A stretch of DNA of 64,000 bases from contig NZ_LMWH01000278.1 in NCBI RefSeq assembly GCF_001507435.1, positions 196,342 through 260,341 of the forward strand. The letters are read 5' to 3'. The DNA comes from Streptomyces sp. NRRL F-5122 (lineage in GTDB: Bacteria; Actinomycetota; Actinomycetes; Streptomycetales; Streptomycetaceae). A program made the translations under genes and the position numbers. This document shows, piece by piece, positions 43,793 through 52,622 of this stretch; within the stretch, counting starts at the first letter, position 1; each line of letters starts with the position of its first letter. The notes under the pieces were generated by a model. The model was not told the DNA's origin and did not search any database. It saw only the letters and a list, made by a program, of their open reading frames with translations.

Positions 43793-45064
43793 ATGACCGG
43801 CACCACGGAGGCCCTCAGGGGGTCGGCTGCGGTCGACAATGCAGCACGGAGTGTCACGCGCCCGTTCTACGTATACGCCGTGCTCGCCAACACACTGTTC
43901 CAGCGCGGCGTATTCGTCCTCTTCCTTCAGCAGCGAGGCTTCTCCGCCGGACAAGTGGCCCTACTTCAGACACTGCTCTATCTGGTCAGCGGACTTGCGG
44001 AGTTGCCGACGGGAGTCATCGCCGACCGAATCGGCAGGCGTGCCAGCATCGTGATCGGCCAGATGCTGATAGCTGGATGTCTGCTCGGTCAGGTGGCGTT
44101 CTCCAACTACTGGGTGTTCCTGACGCTGTTCATCGGGCAGGGCGTGGGCATGGCATGTGTGTCCGGTTCGGACACCGCCCTGCTGTACGACCTGCTCGTG
44201 CGTCGTGGTGCAACGGCCAGCTACGTCAAGATCAAGTCCCGGTTCACCATGCTCGGGACGGTCACCTCGGGAGCCGCAATCGTCCTCGGCGGCCAACTGC
44301 AGCGGATTTCCTGGGGAATCGTCTACGTCGGTTCGGCGACGTGCCTCGCCCTCGCCGTGGTGGTGCTGATGTCACGGGTGCCCGAGATCCGCGGCGCGGA
44401 CGCGGTGGACGAGCAGGACGGAGCCGAGGAGGAGCACGGCGACGCCACAGCGTGGCGGGCGATGCTTCGGGTCGCCACGCCGGCGCTCGTGACGCTTGTC
44501 GTGGTGTCCGGATTGATGCATGCGACTTTGACGCCGTACATCATTTTTACGCAGAAGACCCTCTCCGATCAGGGAGCGGGCACCGCATTGGTCAGCGCGG
44601 TCATTTCGGCGGGATTCTTCGCCGGCGGGCTCACTCCGCTGCTGTCGGAACGCGCGGACCGGCGCATCGGGTATCGGGTCATCGTCCCGGTGTCTCTCCT
44701 GACGCTCGCAGCGGCACTCGGCCTGAGCGGCCTCGGCCTTGTCTGGGTCACCATCGCCGCGTTCCTGGCCCTGGTCGGAATTCCCGAGATCACCGCCGTG
44801 ATCGTGGACAACGTCTTCAACGAGGCCGTGCCGTCGCGCCACCGGGCGAGCCTGCTGTCGATGATCGCATTCGTGGAATCGGCGCTCATCGGCACCGGCT
44901 ATCTCGTCCTCGGCGCGCTCATGGACGGGCTGGGCTCCAGTGTGGGCATGGCCACCTACGCCGCGGTCCCCCTGCTGGCATGTCTCCTGTGGCTCCCAGT
45001 GCTCTTCCGAGGGGCACGGGTGACCACCAAGATCGAGAAGCCCGTCGACCAAAAGGCATCCTGA
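43793..45064 (+). CDS. MFS transporter, drug-efflux-like
   Basis: Integral-membrane transporter of 423 residues with 12 hydrophobic segments in two halves. The loop between helices 2 and 3 carries the MFS signature as GLAELPTGVIADRIGRRASI. The central cytosolic loop is acidic (DAVDEQDGAEEEHGDA). A second signature-like LSERADRRIGYR lies after helix 8. The substrate is unknown; proton-driven efflux of a small molecule is the usual role. The ATG has AAGGAG seven bases upstream. The gene lies exactly between two direct IS1380-family fragments and ends with a strong terminator, suggesting it arrived as cargo. Confidence 0.82.
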   Translation: MTGTTEALRGSAAVDNAARSVTRPFYVYAVLANTLFQRGVFVLFLQQRGFSAGQVALLQTLLYLVSGLAELPTGVIADRIGRRASIVIGQMLIAGCLLGQVAFSNYWVFLTLFIGQGVGMACVSGSDTALLYDLLVRRGATASYVKIKSRFTMLGTVTSGAAIVLGGQLQRISWGIVYVGSATCLALAVVVLMSRVPEIRGADAVDEQDGAEEEHGDATAWRAMLRVATPALVTLVVVSGLMHATLTPYIIFTQKTLSDQGAGTALVSAVISAGFFAGGLTPLLSERADRRIGYRVIVPVSLLTLAAALGLSGLGLVWVTIAAFLALVGIPEITAVIVDNVFNEAVPSRHRASLLSMIAFVESALIGTGYLVLGALMDGLGSSVGMATYAAVPLLACLLWLPVLFRGARVTTKIEKPVDQKAS

Positions 45065-45077
45065 AACAGACCATCTC

Positions 45078-45112
45078 GAGCAACGCCCTGCCCGACGGCA
45101 GGGGCATTGCTC
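45078..45112 (+). terminator. Terminator of the MFS gene
   Basis: Hairpin GAGCAA-c-GCCCTGCC / GGCAGGGGC-a-TTGCTC with a 4-base loop, 14 bases after the stop, followed by a GTTGA stretch without a long T run. Confidence 0.75.
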
Positions 45113-45205
45113 GTTGACATGTCGCTCCCAGTCGGCGACGGAGCTGTCATCGCGACGATCAGCGTCAAACGGGATGGGAAGAATCGCCCCACTGCGGCAG
45201 CTGTT

Positions 45206-45600
45206 CAGCCTGGAGCCACCGCGTAACGGTCGGTCTCCGACGGGTCCGCGGAGCTGTTCGCCGCGTTCGACGCCCCCGACCTGATCGCGCATACCGGGCT
45301 TGTCCCCACGATCCGGCTGGCCGAGCGGTGCGGCCGGCCCGCCCTGGCGGCCGAGAAGGTGAAACTCACCGGCGCGTAGAACGGTGCCGGGACGGCCGCC
45401 GACGCGAAGGCCCTGTCGATCGTGGGCGGGATGGTGGCCGCCGCGGACAGCATCGACGATCTGGACGTGCTGCACCACGGCGGACTACCCCGCCTGTTCG
45501 GCGGCGTGCGCGCCCCGTCCACACTCGGCACCTTCCTACGTGCATTCACCTGGGGCATGTGTGTCAACTGGGGTCCCCCATGCGGGCGTTCACCTGTCGA
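45206..45600 (+). mobile_element. IS1380-family transposase fragment, copy 2
   Basis: Reads SDGSAELFAAFDAPDLIAHT-GLVPTIRLAERCGRPALAAE-KVKLTGA, then TAG (45376-45378), then in frame ADAKALSIVGGMVAAADSID-DLDVLHHGGLPRLFGGVRAP-STLGTFLRAFTWG. This is the conserved N-terminal quarter of IS1380 transposases. A frameshift follows (HVCQLGS in the next frame) and the DDE catalytic part is absent. Same orientation as copy 1. Confidence 0.7.
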
Positions 45601-45656
45601 CTGGGAATCCACGCTCACCACACTCCAGTCGACGCACTCTCGATACCCGACAGCTC

Positions 45657-45872
45657 CTACGAGCGGTAGTTGTCGCTCATGGTCGGCGATGAGCCGTGCA
45701 TCGTATTGGCGTTGTAAGACACGCGGTCGTTGTACGCCTGCACCCGCCGCGTTTGCTCGATGAGGAGCCCATCGGCGTTCCGGGTGGTGCCGCTACCGCG
45801 GCGCACAAGCTTGACGATCAGGGTGACCGCCAGTGCCGCCATGAGTCCGAGCAGAACGCCGAGCTCGATCAT
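45657..45872 (-). CDS. Small single-span membrane protein
   Basis: Protein of 71 residues. One N-terminal membrane helix (IELGVLLGLMAALAVTLIVK) is followed by a basic stop-transfer LVRRG and a polar tail with RVQAYNDRVSYNANTMHG. No domain recognised. GGGGGA lies upstream of the ATG. It sits between the IS1380 fragment and the IS607 element and may be a host gene cut off from its former neighbours. Confidence 0.5.
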   Translation of the reverse strand: MIELGVLLGLMAALAVTLIVKLVRRGSGTTRNADGLLIEQTRRVQAYNDRVSYNANTMHGSSPTMSDNYRS

Positions 45873-45936
45873 GAAATCCCCCGTTTGCCGCTAATCCACT
45901 GAGTTCTCATGACACTGAGACCCGGTGGCGTCCCCG

Positions 45937-46029
45937 GTCAAGGGCCTTGCGGCTAGAAGCACGTCAGATGGGGTGGTCAGTGTTTGGATCGAGCCTATTA
46001 ACGACCTTCTGCCTACTGATGCACCGTTC
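45937..46029 (-). ncRNA. Putative omega-RNA scaffold at the tnpB 3' end
   Basis: TnpB proteins use a guide RNA transcribed from the element's right end. The minus-strand DNA directly after the tnpB stop ends in TTCTAGCCGCAAGGCCCTTG with a CAAGG/CCTTG stem. The flanking DNA beyond it would be the guide. This placement is an inference from element structure only. Confidence 0.3.
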
Positions 46030-47673
46030 CTACGGGCTGAGCGGGAGTGGGTCGTGTTGCCAGGGCCCAGGCTCAGTCGAACGCCCCGAACGGTCTTGGG
46101 GGTTCTGGTCCACCGCGTTCCTGCCGTGTCCAGCACGCACGGATCGTGTCCGTGGTCCGGGTACACGGGGGCGGTGTTCCTCACGCCCTCGGGCACCCGA
46201 TGTGGCCTGGGCGGTCCGATGCCCGCCGGCATCGCTCTGGTGCCGGCGGGGCGGTGCCGTCCGTCGCCGGATCGGGTGTCCGAGGGCGCGTCGTCCGATC
46301 GCCACGGCGGCAGCCTGGTGGCGAGTGGTCTTGCGTGTGGTCGTGGTGAGTGGTGCTTGCCAGTGTTCGGCGCCCCACCTGCTGGTGTAGGCGGGATCGA
46401 CGGCGATCACACCGATGCCGGCCTCTGCGCACATCGACAGCAGTCGGGCGCGGAGTTTGCCTGTGGGGATGCCGGAGATGAGCTGCCGGAACCGCTTCTT
46501 GCGGCCGTGCTTCTCCCTGGTCTTGGAGTCGGTGAAGTCCAGGTCTTCGATCGCGATGGCCTGCACGCCCGTGGCCTTGGCCCAGTGCAGCAGGCGGGTG
46601 AGGGCGTGGCGTATCTGTGCGTCGCGGCGGGTGGCGGTGCCGGTGAGGTCGTAATCGAAGCGGCGCGGTTTGCCGACCGGGTTTCCGTGCTCGTCGAGTT
46701 GCCATGCGGCGAGGTGGTCGGCGTTCATGTCGACACCGATCACGCCGTCCGATCGCAGGGCGGCGAGGGGGATGACCGGCAGGTTCTTGCGAGTCCAGGA
46801 CGCGTCCAGGTACCAGCGGCCTTTGGTCACGTCCAGATGGATGCGGTAGGCGACAGCCCGGTTGTCTACGATGCGGTCGCGCCACTCGTCGCCCCTGTGC
46901 GGGAAGCTCACCTTCGCGGTGAGGATGTACCGGCCGTGCCGGGCGTTTGCCAGGTGGGCGAGCGAGGCGGGCAGCTTGATGCTGATCTCGCCGCCCGGGG
47001 TGACGCGGATCGTTTCGTTGCCGAACCGCTTGCCGGACTCGCCGTCAGCGGTGAGGAACCAGCGGGCAGCTTCCCACTCCTGGCGCCACCGGGCTTGTGT
47101 CTTGTGGGCGGCAGCCAGGTGGTGACGCTGCTTGAGCAGCCGACGGCCGCCCCGGGCGACGGACAGCTTCCCGACCCGGTGCTCGCAACGAACGCGCTCG
47201 TACTCGCTCTCGAGGACCGCCAGGCGCCGCGACTTGTGGAACCACTCGTGGCGGGACCGGTATCCGCCTGGTGTGCCGCGGCTGCCCTTCTGCCCGACGG
47301 GAAGGGACAGGCGGTGCCGCAGCATACGGATACCCGCATCGAGCGATTGCAGGTGCGCTACCTGAGCGCGGCGCGACAGGCCCCACTGGTCATGGGTCCT
47401 CGCCGTGATCGATCCGGCCCACCGGGACGACGACTGCGCGGTCAACTCCCGCTTGCGTTCGGCCCAGGTAGCGGTGGAGTGCTGCAGACCGTCACGGCAC
47501 CTGCGAGCCAGGTCACGGGACGCAAGGCGGCCCATGTGCTCGCCCACCGCGCGCAGCACCTTCTCGTCCTGGACCATAAGGCCCCCTAGCCGGTCACGGA
47601 TGCTGACGCCGGACGGGCCGTCAGCGACGAACGGCCGGCCGATTTCCCGCAGCGGCTTGCGCTGCTCAGCCAT
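46030..47673 (-). CDS. tnpB: TnpB-family protein of an IS607-type element
   Basis: RuvC-fold protein of 547 residues, longer than typical TnpB (about 400). Visible motifs are GVIGVDMNADHLAAW (RuvC-I Asp), AIAIEDLDFTD (RuvC-II Glu) and IGVIAVDPAYTSRWGAEHW, which aligns with the VDP.YTSQ-CxxCG segment of TnpB but lacks the zinc cysteines. Where D-x-NAA (RuvC-III) is expected it reads RHQAAAVAIGRRALGH. Active TnpB is an RNA-guided DNA nuclease that helps keep the transposon. Whether this variant cuts is open. The start at 47673 overlaps tnpA; a later ATG before VQDEKVLRAVG is possible. Confidence 0.75.
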   Translation of the reverse strand: MAEQRKPLREIGRPFVADGPSGVSIRDRLGGLMVQDEKVLRAVGEHMGRLASRDLARRCRDGLQHSTATWAERKRELTAQSSSRWAGSITARTHDQWGLSRRAQVAHLQSLDAGIRMLRHRLSLPVGQKGSRGTPGGYRSRHEWFHKSRRLAVLESEYERVRCEHRVGKLSVARGGRRLLKQRHHLAAAHKTQARWRQEWEAARWFLTADGESGKRFGNETIRVTPGGEISIKLPASLAHLANARHGRYILTAKVSFPHRGDEWRDRIVDNRAVAYRIHLDVTKGRWYLDASWTRKNLPVIPLAALRSDGVIGVDMNADHLAAWQLDEHGNPVGKPRRFDYDLTGTATRRDAQIRHALTRLLHWAKATGVQAIAIEDLDFTDSKTREKHGRKKRFRQLISGIPTGKLRARLLSMCAEAGIGVIAVDPAYTSRWGAEHWQAPLTTTTRKTTRHQAAAVAIGRRALGHPIRRRTAPPRRHQSDAGGHRTAQATSGARGREEHRPRVPGPRTRSVRAGHGRNAVDQNPQDRSGRSTEPGPWQHDPLPLSP

Positions 47674-48244
47674 GCTCGGCCCGCCTCCAACGCCTTACAG
47701 GCGCGGTTCCTCGCCGACCTACGGCCATACAGACGAGCACGGAACAAGGTCAGTATCTCAAGCATGTCGCGCACCAGGTCGTCTTCGACCTCGCCGTCAT
47801 CCAGCACGACCAGGCGACGTCCGTGCGCGGACAGCGCGGCCCCGACCAACTCCACGTTCATCCGCCCAAGCCCGTCCCTGTGCTCCACCACCACCGTGGT
47901 CACGTCTGGGTCGGCCAGCAGACGCTTCACCCTCGACCGACCGCCGCTCATAGCGGAGCCGATCTCCGACTCGACCCGCACCACTCGATGACCGGCCTGT
48001 GCCGCCCACTGCGCCAACCGGGCAACCTGCCGCTCGAGATCAGCCTTCCGGTCATCACAAGACACGCGGGCACACAGGCCGATACCACCGCGACCGCTAT
48101 AGGTGCAGCGTTGGCCTCCACGTGCACGAGGATCGTGCGCGGCCCCACCCGCTCCGCCGGAACCGGCAACGTGCCCTCCCGGAACCAGCGATACGCAGTC
48201 TGCGGATGCACACCTTGCGCCCTCGCCCATTCCGTCAGATACAC
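47586..48244 (-). pseudogene. tnpA: IS607-type serine recombinase (tnpA), frameshifted
   Basis: ATG 48244 opens a MerR-like helix-turn-helix, YLTEWARAQGVHPQTAYRWF-REGTLPVP. The frame then breaks near 48085-48095, and the catalytic domain continues in another frame: GGIGLCARVSCDDRKADLER-QVARLAQWA, VTTVVVEHRDGLGRMNVELV. The nucleophile Ser (ARVS) is kept, but the usual Tyr before it is Cys and the conserved DRLGR reads DGLGR, so catalytic decay is likely in addition to the frameshift. Confidence 0.7.
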
Positions 48245-48587
48245 ACCCGGATCCTAACGCTCACTCAATCACGGTCATATTCACTTATACGACCTTAGAA
48301 GTGGATAATTGGATACCCCACTGCTGTGATCCTCTTGTGGTCGCCGAGTTTAGCGGGACCCACTGACACACCTCCGCGTGGCACACACGCCGGCGCCCAC
48401 AGTAGGAACAAGCATCCTGACCTCCTCCGAATGCTCTGCCCCACGGCCGGTCAGGCGATAGAGTTCAGAGGTGCGTTGATCTTCCACGCGGCGGCCGTGC
48501 GCAGCCGCAGACGGTGCCGGGCGCTTCCCATCGCGGGAGCCGCCCCAGCTTTGCGTACCCGTCACCACCTCATCGGAGATCGACACA
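48245..48587. other. Intergenic region, 343 bases
   Basis: The first 100 bases are AT-richer than the surroundings and probably contain the left end of the IS607 element. The rest is the leader of the nucleotidyltransferase gene. No gene seen. Confidence 0.4.
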
Positions 48588-49331
48588 GTGACTGCTCAGC
48601 AGCCTCTTGCCTACGATGCGTTTGTCCAACTCGCCGCTGCTGATTCAGCGGTCGTCGGCCCTGTCCTCAAAGGCTCCCGAGCCCACGACGGCATGACAAC
48701 CCGGCACTCCGACCACGACCTGTACGTGGTTCTCGCCGACGGTGTGAGGACCGATCTCACCCGCTTCGCGGGACACCGGACCCTCGAACTCGACCTCGTC
48801 ATCGTCTCCCTCACCGAGTTCCGCGCAGCCGGGATGCCGGGTTTTGAACGCTACGCTCTCGCCCGTGCCCAGGTTGTGCTCGACCGGCTCGACGGAGGCA
48901 TCGCCCGGATCCTGGCCGACAAGGCACGTCTGGGTGCCGATGAGGCATTCGAGGTCTCGAGCGGTTGGCTCGACGCCTACGCCAACTCCCTCTATCGCTC
49001 GGTCAAGAACCACCGGGACGGTCAGGCTCTGGCCGCTCTCCTCGACGCCGCCGAAAGTGTCCGGTGCTTGCTGGAGCTGCTCTTCGCTCTCGACCATCGA
49101 CCACGCCCGTACAACAAGTACCTGGAGTGGGAGCTCGCCCGGCACCCACTACCGGGCAGGGACACCGACGTGCTTCTCCGTGCCGTGGAGCGGATCTCGG
49201 CATCAGGCGACGTCTTCCTGCAGCGGCACCTCTTCACCCTTGTGGAGGCGACAGTCCGAGAGGCCGGGCACGGCGAAGTACTGGACGCATGGGGCGACGA
49301 CCTCTACCTCATGCGACCTCAGCGAGGGTGA
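48588..49331 (+). CDS. Nucleotidyltransferase-domain protein
   Basis: Protein of 247 residues with a Pol-beta-type nucleotidyltransferase domain. The motif GSRAHDGMTTRHSDHDLYVV matches the GS-x10-15-D-x-D pattern that binds nucleotide and metal, and a third acid lies in LELDLVIVS. The C-terminal half is helical (YANSLYRSVKNHRDGQALAA, RYNKY-like PYNKYLEWELARHP), as in aminoglycoside adenylyltransferase-like and DUF4111-type proteins. It could transfer AMP to an antibiotic or protein; the target is unknown. GTG start at 48588. It lies beside the IS607 element and may be mobile cargo. Confidence 0.7.
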   Translation: MTAQQPLAYDAFVQLAAADSAVVGPVLKGSRAHDGMTTRHSDHDLYVVLADGVRTDLTRFAGHRTLELDLVIVSLTEFRAAGMPGFERYALARAQVVLDRLDGGIARILADKARLGADEAFEVSSGWLDAYANSLYRSVKNHRDGQALAALLDAAESVRCLLELLFALDHRPRPYNKYLEWELARHPLPGRDTDVLLRAVERISASGDVFLQRHLFTLVEATVREAGHGEVLDAWGDDLYLMRPQRG

Positions 49332-49565
49332 CCGGAATTGTTCCTACGGTTGTCGGACGTGCGGACCGTCCCAGCACGCTTCAGGGCTTCTCATTCGGAT
49401 CTTGTCTGATGCGCGCGGATCCCCAGTCGTCCAAGGCACCGGAGAGGGATGACCGGCAACGGGCGCCAGGGAGTTCCGAGGGAGGGACCCTGGAGTGCTG
49501 TCCTGCAGAAGCCAAGCCCGTTTTCCGATGGCCAGATCGCCGGTGACGTTTTTAGGGTCAGTGGA

Positions 49566-49787
49566 ATGACACACAACCTCGTGGATCCGGGGACGATCAC
49601 GACTGAGATGGCCGTGCAGATTCGCACATGGCGAGTGCGTGAGGGCTTCAGCTGGCGCGCCGTGGCCCAGGCCGCGTCCGAACTCTGGGGTTCGGAATAC
49701 GGCAGCAACCAGCTCTACGGCGAAGACCTTTGCGCCACCGCCGCGCGAGTGGTGGGTGAAAACCCCTACCAGGAACCCTGGAACTGA
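49566..49787 (+). CDS. Small hypothetical protein
   Basis: Protein of 73 residues, fully soluble and compact: ITTEMAVQIRTWRVREGFSW-RAVAQAASELWGSEYGSN, then LYGEDLCATAARVVGENPYQ. The pattern RTWR-x-x-x-G-x-SWRAVA looks like a small helix-turn-helix-like or metal-free alpha fold, but I cannot assign it. No strong ribosome site. The well-formed C-terminus EPWN and amphipathic helices support a real gene. Confidence 0.5.
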   Translation: MTHNLVDPGTITTEMAVQIRTWRVREGFSWRAVAQAASELWGSEYGSNQLYGEDLCATAARVVGENPYQEPWN

Positions 49788-50045
49788 CGCCCGTCAGCCC
49801 TCTTCCTGCGGATCAGCGGGTGGACGATGCGCGTCAGCGTCCGCTCAGTGCCGCGACGGAGGCGATGCGCAGGGACGGCGCCCACAGACTCCAGCCACTG
49901 CAGCCTGCGCCACTGCCGAGGCCGAGCGCGAAGCGGCGACTCCCTGGAACAACAGCGCACCCGGCACTGTGCCCGTGCCCCGTGTCCTCATCAAGCTAGT
50001 TGCATCGTTCGCCGGGAGTCCCCTCGGCCCTTGCGAGGCAACGCC

Positions 50046-50531
50046 ATGGCTGTCAAGATCACCGCCATGTCCGCCCCTAGAGCTTCCCGGCGTGCCGCCG
50101 GTACTCAAAACGTCACCGACGTGCTCCTTTCCTGGACCTTCATCAGACGCCGCTCGGTTGAGCAGGACGCCGCCGACCTGCTTCAGGGCCAGGTCTTCGA
50201 AGTTGCGGCGCTCAGCAAAACCATCGGCCGAACAGTCCTGCTGAACGTGGGCAAGGGTCGGCAGATTCAGCACCTCAAGATCGGCTCTCTGTTCGTCGCG
50301 CAGGGACAGCCGCTGGTTTGGCGGGAGCGTCGCACCAAGCAGGAGACGGTGCTCCACGGCCCGTTCACGCTCACGAAGCTGGACAAGAAGGTCCCCCTCA
50401 ACGGCAGGCTCGCGTACTACGAGCTGACGACGGCGGACGGAAGCCACGAGGTTGCGCTGCCGAAGAAGGACGCCCCGATGGTCCTGATCGCGATCGGCCA
50501 GAAAGCCCTCGAGACGCCTGCCCCCAGTTGA
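50046..50531 (+). CDS. Hypothetical protein
   Basis: Protein of 161 residues, not recognised. The first 20 residues are basic. The rest is strand-rich (FEVAALSKTIGRTVLLNVGK, LKIGSLFVAQGQPLVWRERR, LAYYELTTADGSHEVALPKK) with little Cys or His and no catalytic motif. ATG at 50046 follows GCAACGCC and lacks a clear ribosome site; upstream in-frame starts are possible. Codon use is normal for the window. Confidence 0.45.
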   Translation: MAVKITAMSAPRASRRAAGTQNVTDVLLSWTFIRRRSVEQDAADLLQGQVFEVAALSKTIGRTVLLNVGKGRQIQHLKIGSLFVAQGQPLVWRERRTKQETVLHGPFTLTKLDKKVPLNGRLAYYELTTADGSHEVALPKKDAPMVLIAIGQKALETPAPS

Positions 50532-50761
50532 GTCGGCCAGTCAACTCGGTTACCCCTGGCCGCGGCCTCGCAGAGCCTGAGCGAGGACTACCGCACGCAA
50601 GGAAGCAGGGCCGATGAACGCCATACCGACGAGGCAGGGGCGTTCGCTGCGGATGCCCCTTTTCGTGCATGCCCTGAACGGCACGTCGCAACGAAGCCTT
50701 CAGCGCCTCTGCCCTCTCCTTTGAGCAGTGTCCCCGGGCTCGCAAACGTCTCACCACAGAC

Positions 50762-51787
50762 TCACATTTGCGCCACGGGCATACCACTCAACACCTCACC
50801 GCCGACACGATCACCGGCGCGTTTGCCCGGTTCTCTCGCCGCTTGGATGGTGTGGACCACATTGTGCAAGTCGTCGCCCCGCACGTACCGCTGCAACTGT
50901 CCCCGCAGGAAGTTCATGCTCATCCCGGGGAAAGCGCCGGTGAACGCCGCGACATGTGGTGTGATCAGCGCACCGGGCAAATTCCAGAGCGGATGGCCGG
51001 CGGGCAGGGGTTCCGGGTCCGTCACATCCATGGCGATGCGAAGCCGGCCCGTGCGTAGCTCATTGACTACGGCGCCGGTGTCCAGGAGTTCCCCGCGGGC
51101 GACGTTCACCACCAGGGCTCCGTCCTTCAGAAGCTTCACGCGTGTCAGCGCCGAACATGCATCGTGTGTGCTCGGTCAACGGTGCGCACAACACCACCGC
51201 GTCGACCGTGGGCAGCAGCTTCGGCAGTTCCATGACCCCGTGCACAAGACCGGTGGGAGCTGTGCGCCCGGTCCGTGCCACGAGCACCACCTCACACCGG
51301 AACACACTCAGCCGGTCCGCGACGGCCGCGCCCACGGCGCCGTGGCCGACGACCATGACCCGCTTGCCGATCAGTGTGGATCGGTACTCGGGAAGCCACT
51401 GCCTCGCGCCCTGCCGGTGCACGAACTGGTCGACGCCACGGGACAGCGCGAGGAGAAGGGTGACGGCCAACTCGGCGGTGGCCTTACCATGAACCCCTCG
51501 GGCCGTCGCCAGCGTCGTGCCGGGCAGCATCAGATCCAGCGACGGCCTCATGTAGTCATAGCCGGAGCTGAGCAGCTGGACGACTCCAGACGTCGCATAC
51601 CCGCGAGCACGCGACCCAGGGCACGCTCTGCGCCCGGCACCGGTGGGCTCACCAGGAAGCGAACCTCCCCCGGGTCACCGGGCAGCGCGGTGGAACCGTC
51701 CCAGTAGCCGTAGGAAAGGGCGTCCGGTAGCCCGCGTATCTCCTCCTGGCGGTACGGGAGCCACACGGCCATGCCGTCCTGCATCAT
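50762..51787 (-). pseudogene. D-2-hydroxyacid dehydrogenase with two frameshifts
   Basis: Three frames together give one NAD-dependent D-isomer 2-hydroxyacid dehydrogenase. From ATG 51787: MAVWLPYRQEEIRGLPDALS. After a shift near 51585: GVVQLLSSGYDYMRPSLDLM, GKATAELAVTLLLALSRGVD and the nucleotide motif VVGHGAVGAAVADRL. After a second shift near 51140: KLLKDGALVVNVARGELLDT, EPLPAGHPLW and ALITPHVAAFTG with the catalytic Arg, Glu and His. All catalytic residues are present, so decay is recent or the two shifts are errors. The stop is at 50762. Confidence 0.75.
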
Positions 51788-51969
51788 GCATCAACTTCTT
51801 CCGATTCCTGCCATGCTGAGCCGGCCGACGCCCAGTCGCCGCCGGCCGCCCAGGAGTCGTTCCACTGTCCACTGTCTTGTCCGTGCTTCGAAACACGCCG
51901 CCCCGCCGCGGTCGAACACCGTGCCCCCTCGGCCGTCGCCCTGCCGTGTTCAGTACGTGCACGCGTGCA

Positions 51970-52211
51970 TCACCCGCGCAGGATCAGGTGAAGCGCGTCC
52001 TTGAACGGTGTCAGTTTGGTGGCCTCCGGCGAGTTCACGCCGTCGAGCTCGGCGTTGGCGCCGCCGGACATCTCGACGACGTCATCGGTTGTCTCGCTGG
52101 CCTCGGCACTTCCCTCGTAGAGGCCGGTCAGGCCGTAGACGCCCGCGCCGGCCACGGCGGCCCGGCGGCAGTGCCGGCCGTGCCGAGGAAAGTCCGTCTG
52201 GAGTGCTTCAT
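51970..52211 (-). pseudogene. Tat-signal oxidase fragment (multicopper-oxidase-like N-terminus)
   Basis: From ATG 52211 the frame reads MKHSRRTFLGTAGTAA, a Tat signal. One base later the neighbouring frame continues AAVAGAGVYGLTGLYEGSAE-AS and a mature start with GANAELDGVNSPEATKLTPF, then stops at LHLILRG. The catalytic body is gone. The resemblance to multicopper oxidase N-termini is from memory of such sequences and is tentative. Confidence 0.5.
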
Positions 52212-52622
52212 AGTTGTTGTTCCCGTGATCAAGGTGGTTGTCATGTGTCACCGCCTCGGGTCAGGCACGTAGGACTTCAGGCCGATGTTCCTGTCGCGGC
52301 AAGGCGATTGAGCAACCTGAAGGGGACGGACCTGGCGGTGGTGGTCGCAGCCGCCGCGCCGTGGCGCACGGCACATGCGCGGCTTTCGCTGACGCTGACT
52401 GCGAAAATTGCAACCCGGCGTGGTTGACCGGCTCATTGCTACAGCGCGGCACTCGGATGGAATGCACGACTGAATGGATGTCGGCGATCACGGCTGGTGG
52501 GTGATCGGTACGTCAAGAGAGAGGCTTGAGGCCGAGACCCTCAGCTACATGTTCCGACTCTGTACGTGTTTCGTGAGTCGAACCGTTCTCGGTCCCGGCA
52601 AGTCCGGTCTTCGAGAGGACGG
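52212..52622. other. Intergenic region, 411 bases
   Basis: No gene recognised. CGATCACGGCTGGTGG at 52485-52500 is identical to 16 bases inside the gene at 42706; there it codes DHGWW, so a fragment of a related gene is possible. Confidence 0.3.

Larger units (their letters stand above)
45937..48300 (-). mobile_element. IS607-type element with frameshifted tnpA and TnpB-like gene
   Basis: Gene order serine recombinase then tnpB, overlapping by 88 bases, is the IS607 plan. The right end is placed tentatively at the CAAGGGCCTTG hairpin (45939-45949) after tnpB; the left end lies somewhere in the AT-richer DNA after 48244. IS607 elements lack inverted repeats, so borders cannot be set from this sequence alone. 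Confidence 0.6.
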
